Assembly: GCF_001704275.1 (NCBI RefSeq)
Contig: NZ_CP011533.1
Location: 1,984,001 to 2,048,000 of the forward strand
Reading direction: 5' to 3'
Source: Streptomyces noursei ATCC 11455
GTDB taxonomy: Bacteria; Actinomycetota; Actinomycetes; Streptomycetales; Streptomycetaceae
DNA: 64,000 bases
Each line of letters starts with the position of its first letter. The first letter of the stretch is position 1. A program made the translations under genes and the position numbers. The notes below the pieces were generated by a model. That model saw only the letters and a program-made list of their open reading frames with translations. It had not been told where the DNA came from and did not search any database. This document shows positions 21,033-28,158 of the stretch, in pieces.

Positions 21033-22325
21033 GTGCTCACCTTCGTCCTCGGCTTTCTCGCCGAACTCGCCAAGGAGACCGGCAGTTGGCTCGACCGGGT
21101 CCTGCCCCTGCCCGGGGTGCGCCGGCCGCTGCGGTCCTGGCGCCGCCGCCGGCCGTTCTGGGCCGGGCTGTGGGCGTTGGCCGGCGGTCTGGAGCTGATC
21201 GCCCTGCCGCTGGCACCGCTGCCACTGATGCTCAAGGTCGGCATCGGCGCGATGTCCGCCGTCGGCGTCGGCCTGGTGCTGATCGCCGGTGGCCTGTTCT
21301 TCGTCTTCGCGCCCGCCCAGCGGATGTTCGTCTCGGTGGTGACGGCCATCGCCTCCCTGGTCTCGCTCGCCACGACCAACCTGGGCGGCTTCGGGGTCGG
21401 CTGCGGGCTGGGGCTGCTGGGCTCGTCGATGGCCTTCGGGTGGCTGCCGGAGCCGGCGGCACCGGAGCCGGCGGGGACCAGCCGCGGTACGGCAGGTACG
21501 GACGGAACGGCATCCGCGACGGGCGCCGAGGCGGTGACCGCGCGCCCAAAAGCGCCTGAGGGCCACGGCGCACGGCCCCCACGGCCCGGTGCCTGCGCCC
21601 TCGCCCTGACGCTCCCGCTCACCCTCGCCGCCGGACTGCTCACCCCCGCGCCGGCCCACGCGGCCGACGGCGACCCGCGCGACGCCCTGGGCCGGATCCC
21701 GCTGCCCTGCCTGACCGGCCTGGACACCGGCGGCGCCGACAACCCCCCGCCCACCGGCCCGCCCCCGTCCGGCGGCGACCGAACGGCACCCCCGCCCCGG
21801 ACCGCCCGCCCCGGCGAGATCGGCGCCCCCGACGACACGACCGCCCTGGCCCCGCCCGTCGTCGCCGACGAACAGCCCGGCCCGGGCCGCGCCACCTACC
21901 CCGTCAGCCCCTACTACCCCACCGTCGGCGCCGCCCGCCTGGCCGCCACCGACGCCCTCGTGCACGGCGCGACCTACCTGCCCACCGCGGGCGGCGGCCG
22001 GATCAAGGTCCTCTGGGTGCACGCCGCCCGGATCGTCGCCGACGACTACCGCCTGCGGGTCACCGGCCCCGACGGCACCGACCACCTCCTCCGTGTCCGG
22101 CTCGACATCCGCGACGTTGACGTCTACGCCACCTACCTCCAGGGCGCCCTGGAGATCCCGTGGCTGAACGTCAGCACCCCCCGGCTCTGCCTCGGCGCGG
22201 ACGTCGTCCCCGCCAACCTCCCCCTCGCCGTCCGACTGCCCTCGCTCACCCTGAAACCGGTCACCGCGGGCCAGGTCCTCGTCGACGCGGCCGAGGTCCG
22301 CTACCGGCTCCTGGGCAGTCACTAG
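21033..22325 (+). CDS. DUF6114 membrane protein fused to an exported domain
   Basis: A 430-residue protein. Residues 1-145 carry an amphipathic start (LTFVLGFLAELAKETGSW) and about four membrane segments, the DUF6114 region. Residues 150-190 are a low-complexity Gly/Thr/Ala/Pro linker. A second export-type hydrophobic segment follows (about 187-212, ending PAPAHAADG) with a signal-peptidase-like AHA-A site, then a Pro-rich linker and an exported beta-rich domain (about 285-430). The internal signal suggests an ancestral fusion or a fifth membrane segment. GTG at 21033 has GGGAGG and lies 16 nt after DUF6230, so the two are an operon. Confidence 0.78.
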   Translation: MLTFVLGFLAELAKETGSWLDRVLPLPGVRRPLRSWRRRRPFWAGLWALAGGLELIALPLAPLPLMLKVGIGAMSAVGVGLVLIAGGLFFVFAPAQRMFVSVVTAIASLVSLATTNLGGFGVGCGLGLLGSSMAFGWLPEPAAPEPAGTSRGTAGTDGTASATGAEAVTARPKAPEGHGARPPRPGACALALTLPLTLAAGLLTPAPAHAADGDPRDALGRIPLPCLTGLDTGGADNPPPTGPPPSGGDRTAPPPRTARPGEIGAPDDTTALAPPVVADEQPGPGRATYPVSPYYPTVGAARLAATDALVHGATYLPTAGGGRIKVLWVHAARIVADDYRLRVTGPDGTDHLLRVRLDIRDVDVYATYLQGALEIPWLNVSTPRLCLGADVVPANLPLAVRLPSLTLKPVTAGQVLVDAAEVRYRLLGSH

Positions 22326-22360
22326 GAGACCACCGCGCACCCCCCTCAGGAGGCACGCAC

Positions 22361-23242
22361 ATGGGCCGCTACACCCGGCTGCGGGAGATCCGCCGAATGG
22401 CCCCCGAGCGGGACTTCGAGCAGATCTTCCGCTGGCTCACCCAGTACGAATTCCCCTGGGACTACGCCCAGGGCGTCTCGGTCGCCTTCCTGCGCGACTA
22501 CGGCGTCCCCCGCATCTCCCAACTCCTCGACCGCACCCAGGAGTTCGAGCGCAACGGACAGAAGCGCTACGACGACACGGTGCTCCTGGGCTACGAGATG
22601 GCCGCCGACGGCTTCGACTCCGCCCGGGGGCGCGCCGCCGCCCGGCACCTCAACCGCATCCACGGCAAATACCGCATCCCCGACGACGACTTCCGCTACG
22701 TCCTCGCCACCACCGTCGTCGGCCCCGAGCGCTGGATCGACCGCTACGGCTGGCGCCCCCTGTGCGCCAACGAGAAGGCCGCGCTCGCCCTGGTCGGCCA
22801 CAAGCTCGCCGAGCTGATGGGCATCCCCGACGCGCCCCGCACCATGGCCGGCTACGAGAAGCTCCTCGACGACTACGAGGCCGCGATGTTCGCCTACCAC
22901 CCGGCCAACCACCGGGTCGCCAACGCCACCTTCCGGGTCATGGCCTCCTGGTACCCGGCCGTCCTCCGCCCCGCCGTCGCCCGCTTCTCCCTCGCCCTGC
23001 TGGACGAACCCCTGCTGCGCGCCCTCGGATTCCCCGTGCAGCCGCCGTGGTTACGGACCCTGGCCCACCGCGCGCTCCGCGCCCGCGCCACCGTGGTCCG
23101 GCTGCTGCCCGCCCGGCCCGACTCCCGGCCCGGACTGTCCCGGCCCCGCTCCTACCCCTTCGGCTACACCCTCGACGACCTCGGGCCGGCCTGGGCCCAG
23201 CACCGTCCGCTCCGCCCGCTGCCCCGCGAGGACACCGGATGA
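22361..23242 (+). CDS. MpaB-like (DUF2236) predicted haem oxygenase, divergent form
   Basis: A 293-residue protein of the longer-start MpaB-like branch. It opens with an Arg-rich stretch (GRYTRLREIRRMAPERDFEQIF) and contains FPWDYAQGVSVAFLRDYGVP, then RYDDTVLLGYEMAADG and HLNRIHGKYRIPDDDFRYVLAT, whose histidines are candidate haem ligands. It is only distantly similar to the two divergent copies. AGGAGG sits 8 nt before the ATG, 35 nt after the DUF6114 stop, so it belongs to the DUF6230-DUF6114 operon. Its stop overlaps the ATG of the decayed aldehyde dehydrogenase gene (ATGA). Confidence 0.82.
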   Translation: MGRYTRLREIRRMAPERDFEQIFRWLTQYEFPWDYAQGVSVAFLRDYGVPRISQLLDRTQEFERNGQKRYDDTVLLGYEMAADGFDSARGRAAARHLNRIHGKYRIPDDDFRYVLATTVVGPERWIDRYGWRPLCANEKAALALVGHKLAELMGIPDAPRTMAGYEKLLDDYEAAMFAYHPANHRVANATFRVMASWYPAVLRPAVARFSLALLDEPLLRALGFPVQPPWLRTLAHRALRARATVVRLLPARPDSRPGLSRPRSYPFGYTLDDLGPAWAQHRPLRPLPREDTG

Positions 23243-23716
23243 CCGTACTGATCTCCCGTTCCCCGTTCCCCGTTCCCCACTCACCGGCGAGCCGGTCGGC
23301 GAGCATCCCGTGGACGGCCCCGAGGAGGCCCGGGCCGCCGTCGGCCGAGCCCGGGAGGCGGCCCGCGCCTGGGCGGCCTGCGGGTGGACGGGCCGCCGCG
23401 CCCGCCTGCTCGCCTGGAAGCGGTCGTTGGCCCGCCGGCTGCCCGAACTGGCCGAGTCGATCTCCGCCGAGACCGGCAAGCCGCCGCACGTCGCCCGCGC
23501 CGAGGTGCTGCTCACCCTCGTCCACCTGGACTGGGCCGCCCGCAACGCCCGCCGCGTCCTGGGGCGCCGCCGCGTCCCCTCCGGCCCGCTCGCCGTCCAC
23601 CAACGCGCGCTGCTCGCCGCTTCCGTCCCCCGGTGGACCTGACGTCGTTCACGACCCCGGGGCGCCGGGCGGCACACGCGATCGAGGCGGGCCGGTGGCT
23701 GCACAGCCGGCGCTAG
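23239..23716 (+). pseudogene. aldehyde dehydrogenase remnant
   Basis: Codons from about 23280 to 23630 encode the N-terminal part of an aldehyde dehydrogenase (TGEPVGEHPV, then AWKRSLARRLPELAESISAETGKP and LVHLDWAARNARRVL), about 120 residues of a usual 480-500. The NAD-binding and catalytic Glu/Cys parts are missing. The coupled ATG at 23239 is out of frame with this body; a GTTCCCC triple repeat lies at the break. After the stop near 23642 another frame reads a short tail (PGRRAAHAIEAGRWLHSRR), perhaps the end of a lost gene. The simplest reading is an internal deletion plus frameshift. Confidence 0.7.
23258..23278 (+). repeat. three tandem GTTCCCC heptamers
   Basis: Exact units at 23258-23264, 23265-23271 and 23272-23278 sit in the first codons of the aldehyde dehydrogenase remnant. 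One or four units would bring the ATG at 23239 into frame with the enzyme body; three do not. Confidence 0.75.
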
Positions 23717-23810
23717 GTCGACGGGCCGGGAAAGGGGACGGGGGCCATCGGGCAGCCCCGGCCCGACGCCCCGTCGCACGCTTCCCCACCCCTTGCCCGT
23801 CTGCCGTCCT

Positions 23811-24458
23811 TCACCGATCCAGCAGGGGCGTGAGATAGCGCCGTGCGAACCCCCGCGCCTTCTCGTCGTCGTCCAGCTCGAAGCAACTCACCGGATTGAG
23901 CAGGAAGGACACGGTGATCCGCACCATCAGCTCGGCCACCGCCACCGGATCCCCGCTCTCCTGCTCGTCCCCTTCGTCCCCCTCCTCCTCCGTCACCCGC
24001 CGCGCCCGCCGCAAGTGCCCCGCCAGGTACCCCCGCATCGCGAGGAAGGAGGGCCCGCTCTCCACCGTCAGATACGGCAGCATCGTCTCCGGCTCCAACC
24101 GCATCAGGCCGCCGATCAGCGGATGCCCCCGGATCAGCCGCAGGACGGCGGCGAACCCCTCCACCATCCGCTCCTCCATCGTGGGCAGTCCGGCCACCGC
24201 CGCGTCCACCTCGGCGACGAACTGCCGGTACTCCCGCAGCAGCACCCGCTGCACCAGCTCGTCCTTGTTGCCCACCCGCCGGTACACCGTGACCCGGGAG
24301 ACCCCGGCCCGTTTGGCGACGTCATCGACCGTGGACCGCCGCAGCCCGAAGGTCAAAAACTGCTCCCGCGCCGCGTCCAGGATCTTCTCCGTCAGCGCGC
24401 CGCCGTCCCCCGGGGCCCGCTCCAACGCCCGGTCCGGCAGCTTCCGTTCGTCCCCCAT
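23811..24458 (-). CDS. TetR family regulator
   Basis: A 215-residue one-component regulator. The N-terminal HTH (about 20-65) reads ILDAAREQFLTFGLRRSTVDDVAKRAGVSRVTVYRRVGNKDEL. The C-terminal ligand domain has an acidic insert (TEEEGDEGDEQESG, near 150). ATG 24458 has AAGGGGA upstream. It lies downstream of, and convergent with, the MpaB/DUF6230 group, and divergent from the sphingomyelinase. An inverted repeat at 24557-24589 in its own promoter resembles sites in the DUF6230 promoter, so it is the best candidate regulator of that cluster (inference). Confidence 0.88.
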   Translation of the reverse strand: MGDERKLPDRALERAPGDGGALTEKILDAAREQFLTFGLRRSTVDDVAKRAGVSRVTVYRRVGNKDELVQRVLLREYRQFVAEVDAAVAGLPTMEERMVEGFAAVLRLIRGHPLIGGLMRLEPETMLPYLTVESGPSFLAMRGYLAGHLRRARRVTEEEGDEGDEQESGDPVAVAELMVRITVSFLLNPVSCFELDDDEKARGFARRYLTPLLDR

Positions 24459-24556
24459 CGGTTCCCCTTCTCGCAGCCGAGGCCCACCACCGTCACCGGA
24501 ACCGTCACCGCGTCCATGGCCGTCACCCTGTCGGCGACCGTCTGACGCAGCCGTCG

Positions 24557-24589
24557 GTGACAAAGACACTAACCGAATCACTTTGTAAC
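24557..24589 (-). promoter_or_regulatory. inverted repeat in TetR promoter
   Basis: GTGACAAAG (24557-24565) and CTTTGTAAC (24581-24589) match as inverted arms at 8 of 9 positions, 15-nt spacer. On the minus strand TAGTGT (24571-24566) lies between the arms and could be the -10 of the TetR gene, which suits autorepression. Confidence 0.5.
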
Positions 24590-24708
24590 GACGGCCTGTC
24601 CAGGCGGCAGCCCATGAGCCGCCGGGACCGTCCACGGCGGGGTCGGCGGCATCCAGCACGCGAGCATCGGCAAGAGCCGCGGTCTGTAAATCTTCCGCCC
24701 ACCGAGAG

Positions 24709-24724
24709 GTTACCTAGAAGTAAC
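24709..24724 (+). promoter_or_regulatory. short inverted repeat upstream of sphingomyelinase
   Basis: GTTAC (24709-24713) and GTAAC (24720-24724) are inverted arms, 127 nt upstream of the GTG. The rest of the 390-nt spacer 24459-24850 holds the TetR promoter and a C-rich leader with no other clear element. Confidence 0.3.
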
Positions 24725-24850
24725 TCCAGCTGGTTTGATGTGCGTCGCCGGTGCATCACCCCCCCTGCACGTACTCCACTCCACGCGCCCCACTGCACGT
24801 GGCTCACTTCGAGTCCCCCACCCCAAGTCCCCCCTCTATCGGGAGTTTCA

Positions 24851-25867
24851 GTGCCGCACTCCGCGCTGCGCACGTCCCGGGTCGCCGCGATCGCCGTGGC
24901 CCTCGCCGCCACCCTGGCCGTCGCGTCCCCCACCGCGTCGGCCGTGACCCCGTCGGCCGCGGCCGGCACCGCCGGATCCCCGTCCGCCGCGAGCGCGCCC
25001 CGGCTCAAGGTGCTGACCTACAACACCTTCCTGATGAGCAAGAACCTCTATCCCAACTGGGGCCAGGACCACCGCGCACAGGCCATCGCCGCCGCGGACT
25101 TCTTCCACGGCAACGACGTCGTCGTACTCCAGGAAGCCTTCGACAACTCCTCCTCCGACGCACTGAAGTCGCAGGCCGCCGCGGAGTACCCGCACCAGAC
25201 GCCGGTGGTCGGCCGCAGCCGGAGCGGCTGGGACGCCACCGGTGGCGCCTACTCCGCCGTCACGCCCGAGGACGGCGGGGTGACGCTGCTGAGCAAGTGG
25301 CCGGTGCTGCGCAAGGAGCAGTACGTCTACAAGGACGCCTGCGGTTCGGACTCCTTCTCCAACAAGGGCTTCGTCTATGCGGTGTTGGACGTCAACGGCA
25401 CCAAGGTGCATGTCGTCGGCACCCACACCCAGTCCACCGACTCGGGCTGCAAGGCGGGGGAGGCGGCGGCCGACCGCGCCAAGCAGCTCAAGGAGATGGA
25501 CGCCTTCCTCGATGCCAAGAACATCCCGGCGGACGAGGAGATCATGGTCGCCGGTGACATGAACATCGACTCCCACGGCTCGGAGTACGACGCGCTGCTG
25601 GCCAACGCCGACCTGGCCCCCGCGGACAGTCGCACGGGCCACCCGTACTCCTTCGACACCCAGGAGAACTCGATCGCCGCGTACCGCTACCCGAACGACC
25701 CCCGCGAGGACCTGGACTATGTGCTGTTCCGCAACGGCCATGCCCGGCCGGCCGGTTGGCGGAACACCGTGATCAAGGAGCAGTCGGCGCCCTGGACCGT
25801 CTCCAGCTGGGGCAAGGACTACACCTACACCAACCTCTCCGACCACTACCCGGTCGTCGGCGGCTGA
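24851..25867 (+). CDS. secreted sphingomyelin phosphodiesterase
   Basis: A 338-residue exported enzyme of the endonuclease/exonuclease/phosphatase (DNase I-like) fold. A signal peptide (about 8-36) is followed by LKVLTYNTFLMSKNLYPNWGQ, the bacterial neutral sphingomyelinase opening. Catalytic motifs: QEAFD (metal-binding Glu), GTHTQ, AGDMNID (Asp/Asn pair) and the C-terminal LSDHYPV histidine. It should hydrolyse sphingomyelin or related phospholipids to ceramide and phosphocholine outside the cell. The GTG is preceded by GGGAG. It could serve phosphate or lipid acquisition. Confidence 0.92.
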   Translation: MPHSALRTSRVAAIAVALAATLAVASPTASAVTPSAAAGTAGSPSAASAPRLKVLTYNTFLMSKNLYPNWGQDHRAQAIAAADFFHGNDVVVLQEAFDNSSSDALKSQAAAEYPHQTPVVGRSRSGWDATGGAYSAVTPEDGGVTLLSKWPVLRKEQYVYKDACGSDSFSNKGFVYAVLDVNGTKVHVVGTHTQSTDSGCKAGEAAADRAKQLKEMDAFLDAKNIPADEEIMVAGDMNIDSHGSEYDALLANADLAPADSRTGHPYSFDTQENSIAAYRYPNDPREDLDYVLFRNGHARPAGWRNTVIKEQSAPWTVSSWGKDYTYTNLSDHYPVVGG

Positions 25868-25978
25868 CCGACCCGGCAGGTGGCCGACCCGACCCGGTAG
25901 GCGACCGACCCGGCAGGGCGGCGGATCGGCCTCGGCAGCCGATCCGCCGGCCCACCTGCCGGCTCCCTCCCGGGACCG

Positions 25979-26473
25979 TCAGTGGTCGTAGACCGTCACG
26001 GCGACCCCGCGGCCGATCAGCCGCTGGGTTATCAGCGGCTCCACCCGGGACCACTTCCCGCCCGCCAACCCGCAGCCGATCCGCGGCATATGGACCGAGG
26101 CACCCAGCTCCAGCGCCTCGTCCGCGACCCGGCCGAGCCCGGCCGCTATCGCCTCGTACCGCACCGGCACGCCCTTGCTGCCGGTCCTCGTGCCCCGTTG
26201 CCCGACGACATTGGCCACCCACAGATGCTCATCGACCGACACGAACTGGACGGCGCCCAGCCCGAAGTCGTTGCGCGCCCGCTCGCGGTGCCAGCGGCGG
26301 TAGGCCCGCTCCGGCTCCGGCCAGCGACGGGAGAGGGCGAGCACGAAGCCCTTGCCCCAGCCCCCGAGGTCGTTGCAGACGTGCACGATCATTTTGACGC
26401 CCTTGCCCTGAGGCGCGGTGGCATCACCCTTGAGGTACGTGATGGCGGCGTCGATCCCCGTTTTCTCAGCCAT
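25979..26473 (-). CDS. macro domain protein (ADP-ribose binding)
   Basis: A single 164-residue macro domain. The ADP-ribose loop is IVHVCNDLGGWGKGFVLALSRRW and a second phosphate loop is MPRIGCGLAGGKW, the pattern of stand-alone Poa1p/Appr-1-p-processing type proteins. It may remove phosphate or ADP-ribose groups, or simply bind ADP-ribose, in the cytosol. The Shine-Dalgarno is weak (GGGG two bases before ATG). It lies 116 nt downstream of the permease, with a hairpin between, so it may have its own promoter. Confidence 0.88.
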   Translation of the reverse strand: MAEKTGIDAAITYLKGDATAPQGKGVKMIVHVCNDLGGWGKGFVLALSRRWPEPERAYRRWHRERARNDFGLGAVQFVSVDEHLWVANVVGQRGTRTGSKGVPVRYEAIAAGLGRVADEALELGASVHMPRIGCGLAGGKWSRVEPLITQRLIGRGVAVTVYDH

Positions 26474-26513
26474 GACCCCACGGTACGGGCGACCACTGAC
26501 AACGGGCCCGGAC

Positions 26514-26568
26514 GCACGAGGGCGGCCACGGCGACCCTCCGGTCCTCCGCGGCCGCCCTCCGTCGTGC
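26514..26568 (-). terminator. terminator after the permease gene
   Basis: GCACGA (26514-26519) plus GGGCGGCC (26520-26527) pair with GGCCGCCC (26551-26558) and TCGTGC (26563-26568), with a small bulge, 22 nt past the permease stop on the minus strand. Confidence 0.65.
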
Positions 26569-26589
26569 GGGCGTGCGTCCTCGCCTGGG

Positions 26590-28050
26590 CTACTCGGCGA
26601 GTTCGCGCTCCTCGGCGATCCGGCGGACCCGACCGCGGACCGCGAACCAACCGCCGACCAGCGCCGCGGCGAGCACCGGGATCAGCAGCACGGTCTGCCG
26701 GCCGACGCCGTCGTCGAACCACATCAGCACGATGACGCCGAGCAGGAAGACGATGGTGGCGATGTCGGTGACCGGCGTGCCCGGCAGGCGGAAGCGCGGG
26801 CGCTCGACCAGGCCCTCCTTGGCGCGGCGGACGAACACCATGTGACAGACCATGATCGTGCACCAGGTGCTGATGATGCCCAGCGCCGCAATGTTGATCA
26901 CGATCTCGAACGCCTTGCCCGGCAGCCAGTAGTTGAGCCCGACACCGAGCACACACACCGCGGAGGTGAGCATGATGCCGCCGTACGGCACCTGGTTGCG
27001 GTTCATCCGCCCGGCGAACTTCGGCGCGGAGCCCGCCATGGACATCGAGCGCAGGATGCGGCCGGTGGAGTACAGCCCGGAGTTCAGGCTGGACATCGCC
27101 GCGGTGAGCACGACGAGGTTCATCACGTCACCGGCGTGCGGGATGCCGACGTGGGACAGCACGGTGACGAAGGGGCTCTCGTTGGCGCTGAACATGTTCC
27201 ACGGCAGCAGCATGGCCAGCAGGATCACCGAACCGACGTAGAAGATGCCGACCCGCCACATGATCGAGTTCACGGCCTTGGGCACGACCTTGTGCGGCTC
27301 GCTGGTCTCACCGGCGGTGACGCCGACCAGTTCGACGGCGGAGTAGGCGAACACGACGCCCTGGAGCACGATCACCACGGGGAGCAGACCGGTCGGGAAG
27401 ATACCGCCGTGGTCGGTGATCAGGTTCAGGCCCGGAGTGTGCCCGTCGACGGGGTGCTGAGTGGCCAGCAGGAAGATCCCGATGAACATGAAGACGACCA
27501 GCGCCGCGACCTTGATGATCGCGAACCAGAACTCCATCTCACCGAAGATCTTCACCGAGATCAGGTTGATCGAGAGCACCACGGCCAGCGCGATCATCGC
27601 CATCACCCACTGCGGGATGCTGGTGAACATGCTCCAGTAGTGGGTGTACAGGGCGATCGCGGTGATGTCGGCGATACCGGTCGTGGACCAGTTGACGACG
27701 TACATCCAGCCGGCGACGTAGGCGCCCTTCTCCCCCAGGAACTCCCGCGCGTAGGAGACGAACGAGCCGGACGAGGGGCGGTGCACGACCAGTTCGCCGA
27801 GCGCTCGGACGACGAAGAAGGCGAACAGACCGCAGACCGCGTAGGCGACGGCCAGAGCCGGACCGGCGGAGTGCAGTCGACCACCAGCGCCCAGGAAGAG
27901 GCCGGTGCCGATCGCGCCGCCGATGGCGATCATGTTGATGTGCCGGCCCTTGAGGCCCTTGCTGTATCCGGCGTCCCCCGCATCCTGCCGGATTTCGCTC
28001 CCTCCGTCCGATGGCCGCTGGGCTTCATCCACGACGGTTTCTGTGCTCAC
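26590..28050 (-). CDS. amino-acid permease (APC family, asparagine-permease-like)
   Basis: A 486-residue, 12-segment transporter of the amino acid-polyamine-organocation family. The start is GLKGRHINMIAIGGAIGTGLFLGAG, the substrate-binding glycine-rich TM1 of amino acid:proton symporters. ELVVHRPSSGSFVSYAREFLGEKGAYVAGWMYVVNW and GVTAGETSEPHKVVPKA match the AnsP/GabP branch. A polar 35-residue N-terminus precedes TM1. The GTG start at 28050 was chosen because it begins this tail; the Shine-Dalgarno is weak. It would import a neutral amino acid such as asparagine. Confidence 0.88.
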   Translation of the reverse strand: MSTETVVDEAQRPSDGGSEIRQDAGDAGYSKGLKGRHINMIAIGGAIGTGLFLGAGGRLHSAGPALAVAYAVCGLFAFFVVRALGELVVHRPSSGSFVSYAREFLGEKGAYVAGWMYVVNWSTTGIADITAIALYTHYWSMFTSIPQWVMAMIALAVVLSINLISVKIFGEMEFWFAIIKVAALVVFMFIGIFLLATQHPVDGHTPGLNLITDHGGIFPTGLLPVVIVLQGVVFAYSAVELVGVTAGETSEPHKVVPKAVNSIMWRVGIFYVGSVILLAMLLPWNMFSANESPFVTVLSHVGIPHAGDVMNLVVLTAAMSSLNSGLYSTGRILRSMSMAGSAPKFAGRMNRNQVPYGGIMLTSAVCVLGVGLNYWLPGKAFEIVINIAALGIISTWCTIMVCHMVFVRRAKEGLVERPRFRLPGTPVTDIATIVFLLGVIVLMWFDDGVGRQTVLLIPVLAAALVGGWFAVRGRVRRIAEERELAE

Positions 28051-28158
28051 TACTGGTATCTCACTTTCGGAGCGCCTGAACATGACCGGCACCGCGGATC
28101 GCGCGAACGGCCAGTCGCACACCTTCCACGAGTTGCGGCGCTCCGTCTGTGTGCGAGA

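Noticed and set aside
23643..23716. Short tail as a separate gene
   Set aside because: No start or ribosome site; best seen as leftover of a deleted gene.
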